A DNA stretch of 13,182 nucleotides from Alphaproteobacteria bacterium (lineage in GTDB: Bacteria > Pseudomonadota > Alphaproteobacteria > Rhizobiales > Beijerinckiaceae): the NCBI GenBank assembly GCA_009920595.1, contig RFZR01000025.1, forward strand, positions 1-13,182, given 5' to 3'. The stretch's first letter is position 1. Each line of letters starts with the position of its first letter. Shown piece after piece: positions 1-7,106 of the stretch. Under the pieces are notes generated by a model, which saw nothing but the letters and a program-made list of their open reading frames with translations, was not told where the DNA came from and did no database searches. A program made the position numbers and the translations under genes.

Positions 1-483
1 GATACTGCGGCCCTGCATGACAGCGCACGCGATCTCACGGTCGGAGAAGCGATGCTCACGGATTATTCAACCCTTCATCCAATGGATACAGTTGGAAGAA
101 GCGTCGAAAAACTCATCCGCTCAAGCGATGAAGTTTTTCCTGTGATTGATGAAACCGATCATGCCTTTGGCTTCGTCACAAGACTTGCCCTTCTTGAAGC
201 TTTGACCAATCAAGCCGACGCAACACCGATATCATCCCTTATGACACCGAGCGAAAACACGATCAAAGAAAATGATAATCTTGAACAGGTGCTTTCACGT
301 CTCGAACATGACGAACAGCCAGGTTTCATCGTGGTCGACAATGACGGACGCGCGATAGGATTGCTGACACGCGCGTCGATGGCGCAAGCGATTTTGATCC
401 ATACCGCACGTCCCGGATGGCACAGTCATCGCGGCGGTTTAATCGCCGCGAGTTTGCCGGGATTCAAAAAACGCGTGCTGTAA
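1..483 (+). CDS. CBS-domain pair, C-terminal part of a probable site-2 protease (5' partial)
   Basis: The frame is open from base 1, so the start lies outside the window; 160 residues are visible. Two CBS-type repeats can be read. The first begins at LTVGEAM, followed by a DTVGRSVEKLI helix and the FPVIDETDHAFGFVTR strand-turn-strand. The second begins at ISSLMTP and ends with GFIVVDNDGRAIGLLTR. CBS pairs usually bind adenine nucleotides and regulate an attached domain. The TVGEAM opening and the short basic tail after AQAIL resemble the C-terminus of M50B site-2 proteases that carry a CBS pair, but the membrane and HExxH parts would be upstream and cannot be checked. It could instead be a stand-alone CBS protein. 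It converges on the SDR gene with only 2 bp between the stop codons. CBS domains are certain; the protease assignment is moderate inference. Confidence 0.8.
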   Translation, partial: DTAALHDSARDLTVGEAMLTDYSTLHPMDTVGRSVEKLIRSSDEVFPVIDETDHAFGFVTRLALLEALTNQADATPISSLMTPSENTIKENDNLEQVLSRLEHDEQPGFIVVDNDGRAIGLLTRASMAQAILIHTARPGWHSHRGGLIAASLPGFKKRVL

Positions 484-485
484 AA

Positions 486-1256
486 TCAACCACGTCCAAC
501 GAGTGGCATTTTAGTAGCCATAACTGTCAAAGTGAGGACATTTGCATCAAGCGGCAAGCTCGCCATATAGACAATAGATTGCGCGACATAAGCAACGTCC
601 ATGGTGGGCTCGGCTCGAATTTGCAAATCCGCTTGCAACACGCCTGAATTCATTTTCGAGGTCATATCGGTTGCCGCATTACCGATATCAATTTGTCCGC
701 AAGCGATATCGTATTTACGGCCATCAAGTGCGGTTGATTTCGTCAAACCGGTAATCGCATGTTTGGTTGCGGTATAGGGTGCAGAATTCGGACGCGGTGT
801 TTGCGATGAGATCGAACCATTATTGATGATTCGACCGCCGCGTGGATTTTGATCTTTCATAATCCGAAACGCTTCTTGCGTACACAAAAAGGCCGAAGTG
901 AGATTGGCATTCAGAACCGTTTGCCATTGCTCAAATGTCAAATCTTCAAGGTTGATCGGCGGTGCGTTCGAGCCTGCGTTGTTGAACAAGACATCAAGCC
1001 GTCCAAAGCGCTCTTTCGTTTTGGCAAATAAGGTCGCAACAGCCTTTGGATCACCAAGATCGGTTGAAACCGCGAGCGTCGGTACACCATATGAAGCGCC
1101 AAGCTTTACTGTCTCATCAAGCGCATCTTGACGGCGGCCTGCCAAAACAACGCTATAGCCTTCTTTCATCATCGCAAGCGTTACGGCCCGGCCAATGCCA
1201 GAACCCGCGCCCGTGATCATCGCAATCTTACCTTGCCCACTCATCAGCCTATCCAA
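486..1256 (-). CDS. SDR family NAD(P)-dependent oxidoreductase
   Basis: A 256-residue classical short-chain dehydrogenase/reductase, a cytosolic Rossmann enzyme that interconverts an alcohol and a carbonyl. Visible are the nucleotide-binding motif TGAGSGIG (residues 15-22), NNAG (92-95), an Asn near 118, Ser148, and Tyr161-x3-Lys165, so the catalytic set is complete. Arg41-Arg42 after the second strand favours NADP(H). The usual Pro-Gly after the active-site helix is replaced by GQIDIGNAATDMT, a feature I associate with one SDR subgroup. A second Met at residue 5 (1244) is an equally possible start, because the sequence AGG lies just before it. The gene follows the aminotransferase by 25 bp on the same strand and is probably the last gene of the benE operon. 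The substrate is unknown; a carbonyl released by the aminotransferase is a reasonable guess. Confidence 0.92.
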   Translation of the reverse strand: MDRLMSGQGKIAMITGAGSGIGRAVTLAMMKEGYSVVLAGRRQDALDETVKLGASYGVPTLAVSTDLGDPKAVATLFAKTKERFGRLDVLFNNAGSNAPPINLEDLTFEQWQTVLNANLTSAFLCTQEAFRIMKDQNPRGGRIINNGSISSQTPRPNSAPYTATKHAITGLTKSTALDGRKYDIACGQIDIGNAATDMTSKMNSGVLQADLQIRAEPTMDVAYVAQSIVYMASLPLDANVLTLTVMATKMPLVGRG

Positions 1257-1281
1257 TCTTTATGAGAGTTTATTCAATCAA

Positions 1282-2640
1282 TCACGCTGCCAGTCGTGCC
1301 AATGCACGACCAAAACGATCAAAGACATCGTCAATTTGCTTTTCGGTGATGATCAAAGGTGGACAAAAGGCGATGATATCGCCGATCGCGCGAATGATTA
1401 GTCCTTCTTCATGACAAAGTTCCGAAAGCTTCAATCCGGTTGCTCCCGGCTTTTCAAAGGCTGCCTTTGTTTTTTTATCAGAGACGAGTTCCATCGCACC
1501 GATCATTCCCACACCGCGCGTTTCGCCAACAAGCGGATGATCCTTGAAGGAATGCAAACGCTCGAGGAAACGCGGGCTCAATTGTGGCACGCGCTGCATC
1601 AAGCCACGCTCTTCAATGATGTCCAAATTTTCATTCGCAACCGCCATCGCGAGCGGATGCCCTGAGGTTGTGAAGCCGTGACCAAAGACACCAATCTTCG
1701 CTGTGTTATCTGCAATTACATTGTAGATTTCATTGGTAAACACAATCGCTGCCAAGGGCACATAAGAAGACGTGATCTGCTTCGAGCAAACCATGATGTC
1801 TGGCTCGATTCCGTATGTCGTGCAGCCCCAAGTGCTCCCTGTACGACCAAAGCCATTAATGACTTCGTCTGCGATAAGCAGCACATCATATTTGCGACAC
1901 ACCGCTTGAATCTTGGGCCAATATGTACGCGGGGGCACAAACACACCTCCAGCGCCCATCACCGGCTCGCCGATAAAGGCGGCGACAGTTTCCGGACCTT
2001 CGGCGAGAATTTTATCTTCCAATTCTTTCGCCAGCCTTGTTGCAAAATCTTCTTCGCTCTCACCCGGTTCGGCATAGCGCCAATGATGAGCGCAGCTGAC
2101 ATGTTTGAATTGTGGGAAAGGCACATCAAAATCGCGATGATTATTCGGCAATCCGGTCAAGCTCGCAGAGACCAATGTAATGCCGTGATAGGCTTTAATG
2201 CGTGAAATGATTTTCTTCTTCTGCGGACGACCGAGTGCGTTGTTGTAATACCACACCATTTTTACAACAGTGTCATTTGCCTCAGAACCTGAATTGGTGA
2301 AATGCGCTTTACCCATTTTACCGGGCGCCATTTTCACCATACGCTCAGCAAGCGCGATCGCTTGCGGATGCGATTTGTGAGAGAAAGAATGATAATAAGG
2401 AAGCTCGCTCATCTGCTTGGCAGCTGCCTTCGCAAGGCGCTCTTCACCAAAACCAACGGCCACACTCCATAGGCCCGCCATCGCTTCGATATATTCCTTA
2501 CCCGCGTCATCATAAACATGGATACCCTTTCCATGCGTGATGATCATCGGCCCGACTTGTTCGTGACGACGCGCATTGGTGACGGGATGAAAATAAAATT
2601 CGATGTCGCGTGCTGCGAGTGAATTCGGATTGGCGGTCAT
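1282..2640 (-). CDS. class III PLP-dependent aminotransferase (omega-amino acid:pyruvate type)
   Basis: Fold-type I, class III aminotransferase that moves an amino group, usually from an omega-amino acid or amine, to a keto acid such as pyruvate. With the start used here it has 452 residues, normal for the family. Landmarks: the MAGLWSVAVGF substrate loop, the NSGSEAND phosphate-binding turn, the IADEVINGFGRTG motif with the pyridine-nitrogen Asp258, SKQITSSYVPL with the Schiff-base Lys287, and GFTTSGHP. Two consecutive ATGs follow a GGAG site at 2647-2650. The second (2640) has the better 6-base spacing and is chosen; a further in-frame Met at 2673 has no such site. It sits between benE and the SDR gene on the same strand. 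The natural donor cannot be told from sequence; beta-alanine, GABA, putrescine-like diamines or another amine are all possible. Confidence 0.92.
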   Translation of the reverse strand: MTANPNSLAARDIEFYFHPVTNARRHEQVGPMIITHGKGIHVYDDAGKEYIEAMAGLWSVAVGFGEERLAKAAAKQMSELPYYHSFSHKSHPQAIALAERMVKMAPGKMGKAHFTNSGSEANDTVVKMVWYYNNALGRPQKKKIISRIKAYHGITLVSASLTGLPNNHRDFDVPFPQFKHVSCAHHWRYAEPGESEEDFATRLAKELEDKILAEGPETVAAFIGEPVMGAGGVFVPPRTYWPKIQAVCRKYDVLLIADEVINGFGRTGSTWGCTTYGIEPDIMVCSKQITSSYVPLAAIVFTNEIYNVIADNTAKIGVFGHGFTTSGHPLAMAVANENLDIIEERGLMQRVPQLSPRFLERLHSFKDHPLVGETRGVGMIGAMELVSDKKTKAAFEKPGATGLKLSELCHEEGLIIRAIGDIIAFCPPLIITEKQIDDVFDRFGRALARLAA

Positions 2641-2646
2641 CATCTG

Positions 2647-2650
2647 CTCC
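2647..2650 (-). promoter_or_regulatory. ribosome-binding site of the aminotransferase gene
   Basis: GGAG on the minus strand, 3 bases before the first of two adjacent ATGs and 6 bases before the second. It favours a start at 2640 over the upstream in-frame ATG at 2673. Confidence 0.6.
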
Positions 2651-2722
2651 AGAACCGGAAAAAACGCGATCACGATAGCGTGCTACGCGGCTAAAGAAAA
2701 CCGCCGAGCCCTGCAGGAACGA

Positions 2723-3937
2723 TCAGGCCGCCGTGCCAAACCGACGCAGCACTCGCAAAAATCCGCCCGCGACCAAACCCCAAAAGGCACCGCCAATGCC
2801 AAACAAGGTCAGCCCCGAGGCTGCAACCAGAAATGTGACAACGGCCGCTTCACGTTCGGACGCATCTTGGACCGCCGCCATCAGCGCGGCACCAAAGGCC
2901 CCCATCAAAGCAAGCCCCGCCACGGCCTCAATCAAAACAGGCGGTGAAACCGCGATCAAAGCGGTGGCACCCCCCGCCAAAAGACCAAAAATGATGTAAA
3001 CCACACCAGCGGTAACGCCCGCCACATAGCGTTTTTGCGGATCAGGGTGGCAGTCAGGTCCTGCGCAAATCGCAGCCGTAATCGCGGCAAGGTTGACCGC
3101 ATGGCCGCCAAAGGGCGCTGAGAGCGCCGACAACAATCCCGTCACCGTGAAAAGCGGTCCGGGCTCGGGCCGATAATGATGCGCCGCCAAAACCGCCATA
3201 CCGGGAATATTTTGCGAGGCCATTGTGACGATGAATAATGGCAATGCGATACTGATCATCGCGGGTAATGAGAAATGCGGTTCGATCAAAACTGGTTGCG
3301 GAATGAGAGACGACAGGCCGAGCGACGGCGCGGTGCCAGTAAGATAGAGGCTCACAATTAAAACAAGAACAGCGGCAGGGACCGCGAGCACACGTTTGAA
3401 CCGCGCAACAATTGCCCACACCACGATGATGGATAAAGCGGCACTCGGCATTTGCGCAACAGCCGTAACAGGCGCAACACAAAGATGAAGCAAAATGCCC
3501 GCAAGCATCGCATTAGCCAAAGCAGGCGGGATCGCATTCACAGCGCGGCCTAAAGGTTTCCAGAGACCTGCGATCACCAGCAGAAACGAGGAGAAAAGAA
3601 ACGCGCCGACTGCTGTCGAAAATCCCCCCGGCAACAAGCCTGTTGTTGCCAATAATGCAGCACCCGGTGTTGACCAAGCCACGCTCACGGGCATCCGTGT
3701 TTTCAGGCTTAAGATGATTCCGCCAAGACCCATCGCAATGGATAACGCCATTAAGCCGGAAGCGGCTTCGGCTTCACTTGCGCCCACTGCTTTTAACCCA
3801 TGCACAACCACCGCGAATGAACTGGCGCAGCCAACAAAAGCCGCAAGCAACCCCGCAATAACGGCATGAACCGGAAAGACGGATTTTTGAAGGGTGAGAC
3901 CATCAAAAGACTGGGGTGAAGAGTTATCAGCGGTCAT
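2723..3937 (-). CDS. benE: BenE family benzoate/H+ symporter-like transporter
   Basis: A 404-residue, strongly hydrophobic inner-membrane protein with about ten to twelve likely membrane segments and short loops. The segment PFGGHAVNLAAITAAICAGP, followed by HPDP, near residues 274-298 is the hallmark of the BenE family, whose founding member is an Acinetobacter benzoate/proton symporter. Length matches the family. The start at 3937 (MTADNSS) has no strong ribosome-binding site just upstream. It is the first gene of a leftward set: about 80 bp separate its stop from the aminotransferase start, and the SDR follows. No benzoate dioxygenase or ring-cleavage gene is present, so the real cargo may be a different carboxylate or a compound handled by the two enzymes downstream. 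Family certain, substrate unknown. Confidence 0.9.
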   Translation of the reverse strand: MTADNSSPQSFDGLTLQKSVFPVHAVIAGLLAAFVGCASSFAVVVHGLKAVGASEAEAASGLMALSIAMGLGGIILSLKTRMPVSVAWSTPGAALLATTGLLPGGFSTAVGAFLFSSFLLVIAGLWKPLGRAVNAIPPALANAMLAGILLHLCVAPVTAVAQMPSAALSIIVVWAIVARFKRVLAVPAAVLVLIVSLYLTGTAPSLGLSSLIPQPVLIEPHFSLPAMISIALPLFIVTMASQNIPGMAVLAAHHYRPEPGPLFTVTGLLSALSAPFGGHAVNLAAITAAICAGPDCHPDPQKRYVAGVTAGVVYIIFGLLAGGATALIAVSPPVLIEAVAGLALMGAFGAALMAAVQDASEREAAVVTFLVAASGLTLFGIGGAFWGLVAGGFLRVLRRFGTAA

Positions 3938-4114
3938 CAGCAGAGATCATTTTCCAGGGCGATCATCATCTCCCTCTCGCATAAGAGCGACGTCCATGTC
4001 GAGTGGCGAAAGCCGACAAGATCAGCGTTTTTGCGGACATCGCGACTGATCCTGATCAACGCCAAGCTTAACAGCATGATCCATGGATGAATCCCTCTCA
4101 CTGTTGACGCTTAG
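3938..4114. other. divergent intergenic regulatory region
   Basis: About 180 bp separate the leftward benE operon from the rightward Spy-like/PHA synthase operon, so both promoters should lie here. It contains the FNR/FixK-like box listed separately and a 10-bp palindrome ATCCATGGAT at 4079-4088. I see no convincing sigma70 -35/-10 pair, no tRNA and no small ORF with a ribosome-binding site. Confidence 0.55.
4046..4059. promoter_or_regulatory. FNR/FixK-type box, 9 of 10 consensus positions
   Basis: CTGATCCTGATCAA matches the Crp/Fnr-family consensus TTGAT-N4-ATCAA at nine of ten fixed positions; only the first T is changed. In alphaproteobacteria FnrL, FixK and AadR bind such sites when oxygen is low. 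The centre is about 80 bases before the chosen start of the Spy-like gene and about 115 bases before the benE start, so it could act on either side. A CATGAT -10-like hexamer at 4075-4080 is closer than the usual class II spacing, so the promoter itself is not settled. Confidence 0.5.
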
Positions 4115-4120
4115 ATGTTC

Positions 4121-4125
4121 AGGAG
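4121..4125 (+). promoter_or_regulatory. ribosome-binding site that sets the start of the Spy-like gene
   Basis: AGGAG lies 7 bases before the ATG at 4133, an ideal spacing. The in-frame ATG at 4115 precedes it and has no comparable site, so 4133 is the better start. Confidence 0.75.
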
Positions 4126-4132
4126 CTTCTCG

Positions 4133-4645
4133 ATGTTATCTTTCTCAAATCTTCGCCGCGCATCTCTCATCGCGCTTGTTTTCATACCCACTCTGGTATT
4201 GACACCCGCCCACGCCAAAGACGAGGGCTGGGGCCCGGGACACGCGATGATGTGGGGTGGGCCCACGCGCAACTGGTTTGGCTGGGGAGAGTCAGAACAT
4301 TTCTGTGGCGGCACCGGCACGAAGAATATTGAACGCTTCACAGCGCTTGTGGAACGTCAACTCAAAGTCACCGAAACACAAAAACCTGCGCTCGACACGC
4401 TCAAAAATGCTTTTCAAACGGCACTTGCTGAGTTGCAACCGCTTTGTGAAAAGCCGCACACCGGACGATGGTCACCGCTTGAGAGGCTCACTGTAGCTGA
4501 AGCTCATATGAACTCCATGATCACCGCCATTCGTACGGTGCGCGGACCGCTTGAGAGTTTTTATAACCTTCTTGATGACAAGCAAAAGCAAACGCTCGAT
4601 GAGATTCATCCGGATTGGCGCTCACGTTTGCCGTGGAATAAATGA
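4133..4645 (+). CDS. exported LTxxQ/Spy-CpxP-like small protein
   Basis: A 170-residue protein with a clear Sec signal peptide: basic NLRR, a hydrophobic stretch and the cleavage site PAHA before KDEG, after residue 28. The mature part opens with a Trp/Gly-rich segment and continues as a helical region. That region has a VTETQKPAL motif and a second DDKQKQTLDEI motif, both like the LTxxQ repeats of the Spy/CpxP family of periplasmic stress chaperones. Two Cys residues (in HFCGGTG and LQPLCEK) could form a disulfide. The stop codon overlaps the ATG of the PHA synthase (ATGA at 4642-4645), so the two are very likely one transcript with coupled translation. That is an odd pairing, because PHA synthase works in the cytosol. 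Family membership is by motif and is moderately sure; the function is unknown. Confidence 0.72.
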   Translation: MLSFSNLRRASLIALVFIPTLVLTPAHAKDEGWGPGHAMMWGGPTRNWFGWGESEHFCGGTGTKNIERFTALVERQLKVTETQKPALDTLKNAFQTALAELQPLCEKPHTGRWSPLERLTVAEAHMNSMITAIRTVRGPLESFYNLLDDKQKQTLDEIHPDWRSRLPWNK

Positions 4646-6378
4646 TCGTGCCACGAGCGCATCTCAATGAAGGGAATGAGAGTGCGGTCCTTGACCGCAT
4701 TCTTCATGCCGCAGTTGGCCGAATGACAGGCGGCACTTCGCCGATCGGTCTATCGTTGGCTGTTCTGGATTGGGCCACTCATCTTGCCGCTTCACCGGGA
4801 CGAATGACCGAATTAATGCGCTGCGCCACGCTTGAAGCCTTGCGCGGGTTCGATCTCACATTGAATGAAATGCGCTCGCAAAATCAGACTGCACTTCCAG
4901 AAAGCCATGACCGGCGTTTTGCGAGTCCCGCATGGCATAAACTCCCTTACTCAGCATGGGTAAGGCAATTCGCTGCCGCACAACATTTTTGGGATGAGGC
5001 GGTTAAAGTTCATGGCGTGAGTCAACGACATCAAGCGCTTTTGGCTTTTCTTGCACGCCAAGCGCTCGATATGATTGCGCCGAGCAATTATGTTTTAACA
5101 AATCCCGATATTTTGAAACGCAGCGTCGAGAGCCAAGGCCTAAATCTTGTTAATGGCTGGCTAAATGCGCTTGATGATTTAACAGCCATAAGTTTCGGAC
5201 ACCGCGCTCCTCAAGAAGACCGACTTCGAGTCGGTGTTGATGTGGCAACGACGGAAGGCGTTGTTGTTGCGCGTACATCCATTGCAGAAATAATCCATTA
5301 TAAGCCGCGCACCGAAGCCGTTCATTCAACGCCGGTTGTGATTGTGCCTGCCTGGATCATGAAATATTACGTCCTTGATTTATCGCCGTCTAATTCACTC
5401 ATCCGCCATCTGGTTGATCAGGGCCTTTCTGTTTTTGTCGTGTCTTGGAAAAACCCAACCGCAGAAGATCGAAATATCGGTCTTGATGATTATCGTATTC
5501 AAGGCGTCAATGCGGCCATTGACGCGGCACGCGCAATTACGGGAGCGGAGCAAGTTCACCTCACGGGCTATTGCCTCGGTGGCACATTAGCCGCAATCGC
5601 CGCCGCTGCTATGGGACGCGATGGCAACAATTACCTCAAAAGTCTGAGTCTTTTTGCCTCTCAAACTGATTTTCACGATGCTGGTGAATTACGTCTCTTT
5701 ATTAGCGAGAGCCAATTGGCTTTGATTGAAGATATGATGTGGATGCGAGGCTATCTGCAAGCTGATGAAATGGCCGGAACTTTTCATATCTTAAGATCCA
5801 ATGATCTTATTTGGTCACGTATGATTTCAAATTATGCGATGGGTGAACGTGAAAAATCAGCGGATCTGATGCAATGGTCAGATGATGCAACGCGCATGCC
5901 TTATCGCATGCACAGCGAATATCTTCGATGGCTTTATCTGGAAAACCGTCTGGCTGAAGGTCAATTGATGATTGATGGTTATCCGGTTGCCTTACGCGAC
6001 ATCACGGTGCCTATCTTTTTGGTGGGGACCGAATGGGATCATGTCGCGCCTTGGCGTTCCGTATATAAACTCCATCTTGCTGCTGAAAGCGAAATTACTT
6101 TTGTTCTCGCAAAAGGTGGGCATAACGCAGGCATTGTCAGCCCGCCCGAACAACACGATCGTCACTTTCGGATCGGAACGCAAGCACATGATGCTGCCTA
6201 TATGGATCCTGAAACATGGCTCTCGACGCATCAACCAAAAGAAGGATCTTGGTGGCCGGCTTGGTTTTCTTGGCTTCATGATTTGGCACCTGAGCAGATC
6301 ACTCCGCCACCGCTTGATCACGCCGCACTTGGTTACCCGTCTTTAGGTCCCGCACCGGGACTTTATATCCATGATTGA
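4642..6378 (+). CDS. phaC: PHA synthase (poly-3-hydroxyalkanoate polymerase), class I-like
   Basis: A 578-residue enzyme that polymerises hydroxyacyl-CoA, usually 3-hydroxybutyryl-CoA, into storage polyester at the granule surface in the cytosol. An N-terminal PhaC domain covers roughly residues 85-190, with SPAWHKLPYSAW and the DMIAPSNYVLTNPDIL segment. An alpha/beta-hydrolase domain follows. The lipase-box-like GYCLGGT holds the catalytic Cys311, EWDHVAPW gives Asp466, and GGHNAGIV gives His494. The triad is complete, and the 28-residue Asp-to-His spacing matches class I enzymes. Length is close to the roughly 590 residues of class I synthases, and no phaE or phaR partner is visible. The start overlaps the stop of the Spy-like gene by ATGA, implying translational coupling. 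phaA, phaB and phasin genes are not in the window. A low-oxygen-type box lies upstream of the operon. Confidence 0.93.
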   Translation: MIVPRAHLNEGNESAVLDRILHAAVGRMTGGTSPIGLSLAVLDWATHLAASPGRMTELMRCATLEALRGFDLTLNEMRSQNQTALPESHDRRFASPAWHKLPYSAWVRQFAAAQHFWDEAVKVHGVSQRHQALLAFLARQALDMIAPSNYVLTNPDILKRSVESQGLNLVNGWLNALDDLTAISFGHRAPQEDRLRVGVDVATTEGVVVARTSIAEIIHYKPRTEAVHSTPVVIVPAWIMKYYVLDLSPSNSLIRHLVDQGLSVFVVSWKNPTAEDRNIGLDDYRIQGVNAAIDAARAITGAEQVHLTGYCLGGTLAAIAAAAMGRDGNNYLKSLSLFASQTDFHDAGELRLFISESQLALIEDMMWMRGYLQADEMAGTFHILRSNDLIWSRMISNYAMGEREKSADLMQWSDDATRMPYRMHSEYLRWLYLENRLAEGQLMIDGYPVALRDITVPIFLVGTEWDHVAPWRSVYKLHLAAESEITFVLAKGGHNAGIVSPPEQHDRHFRIGTQAHDAAYMDPETWLSTHQPKEGSWWPAWFSWLHDLAPEQITPPPLDHAALGYPSLGPAPGLYIHD

Positions 6379-6383
6379 TCCTC

Positions 6384-6423
6384 TTGATCTTTATCAATGA
6401 GAGTCTCTGCATTTCACTCTAAT
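6384..6423 (+). promoter_or_regulatory. FNR/FixK-dependent promoter: perfect box plus -10 element
   Basis: TTGATCTTTATCAA at 6384-6397 matches the Fnr/FixK consensus TTGAT-N4-ATCAA at all ten fixed positions. Twenty bases downstream lies TCTAAT (6418-6423), which matches five of six bases of the -10 consensus. This is close to the class II layout, where the box replaces the -35 and is centred near -41. Transcription would start around 6430, about 35 bases before the BON start codon at 6467. The box is 6 bases past the phaC stop codon, so it belongs to the downstream unit. The site is seen directly; regulation by an oxygen-responsive regulator is inferred from the consensus. Confidence 0.75.
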
Positions 6424-6452
6424 GTTTTTGCATCATTGAAATTCAACTCGTG

Positions 6453-6458
6453 AAGGAG
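6453..6458 (+). promoter_or_regulatory. ribosome-binding site of the broken BON gene
   Basis: AAGGAG sits 8 bases before the ATG at 6467, a textbook arrangement. It shows that the ancestral start is 6467 and that translation now enters a frame ending at the TGA at 6575-6577, not the frame encoding the intact BON domains. Confidence 0.75.
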
Positions 6459-6466
6459 CCCGCGCT

Positions 6467-7022
6467 ATGACCGACAGCGATCTTCGTCAATTAATCATCG
6501 ATGAACTTGAATTTGAACCGTCGCTTGATGCTTCGAATATCGGCGTCGCCGCCTCATGGTATCGCGCAGGAAATTGAAATCCGTTATTCAACGGATAAGA
6601 AAATCAATGATGATGAAATCGCCCGCCGCTGTGTGAACATCATCACGTGGGACACGACGCTGCCTGAGGGAAAAATTACTGTGAAGGTCGAGCGCGGTTG
6701 GGTAACGCTTTCAGGGGAAGTGCCCTGGCATTTCCAGCGCGTGGCTGCTGAATCGGGTGTCAGAAAAATATCGGGCGTCACAGGAATCACAAATCTCATC
6801 ACCATCAAAGCCCGTGTCCAACCCGGTGATGTGAAGCAGAAAATTCAGGATGCATTAAAGCGGTCCGCCGAAGTGGAGGCTAACGCCATCCGCATTACCG
6901 TCACCGATTCAGGCGTTCGGCTTGAGGGGAAGGTCAATGATTGGCGCGAGCGCGAGATTGTTGAGAAAGCAGCCTGGAGTGTTGCCGGTGTGATGGCGGT
7001 CGATGATCGCCTCACCGTCTGA
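6467..7022 (+). pseudogene. multi-BON-domain protein, frameshifted by an internal deletion
   Basis: BON domains are small folds of periplasmic or phospholipid-associated stress proteins. From the well-placed ATG at 6467, translation reads MTDSDLRQLIIDELEFEPSL and then DASNIGVAA, a typical opening of a BON1 domain, but stops at 6575-6577 after 36 codons. The rest of the family sequence resumes one frame over, from about HGIAQEIEIRYS (6555 on). It runs through BON2 (WVTLSGEVPWHFQR ... GVTGITNLITI) and BON3 (VRLEGKVNDWREREIVEKAA ... VDDRLTV) to the stop at 7020-7022. The missing part is the middle and end of BON1, roughly 30 codons in relatives as I recall them, with a net frame change at about 6549-6556. 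An ATG at 6501 opens the second frame but has no ribosome-binding site, so a two-domain product would be made poorly, if at all. Confidence 0.8.
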
Positions 7023-7106
7023 ACGCTGGTGTTTGAGAGCCTAAACGGGCGCTTTCACCCCTAAAATTGACAAAGAACGGGCGTGGCGATTACCGTCTCG
7101 CCCGTC

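Noticed and set aside
430..450. GC-rich hairpin CGCGGCG / CGCCGCG with a 7-base loop near the end of the CBS gene, as a terminator
   Set aside because: It lies inside coding sequence before the stop codon and has no T-run after it.
1678..2205. Long plus-strand open frame opposite the aminotransferase gene
   Set aside because: It is antisense to a well-supported gene, has no recognisable family and no ribosome-binding site; a shadow frame.
4079..4088. ATCCATGGAT palindrome in the divergent intergenic region as an operator
   Set aside because: Ten bases, single copy and no known consensus; not distinguishable from chance.
6501..7022. The 173-codon frame from ATG 6501 as an intact BON protein
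   Set aside because: There is no ribosome-binding site at 6501, and its first ~18 codons are an out-of-frame reading of the true N-terminus that starts at 6467.
7067..7094. TTGACA before deoC as a -35 element
   Set aside because: No acceptable -10 hexamer lies 16-18 bases downstream, and the position would overlap the start codon region.
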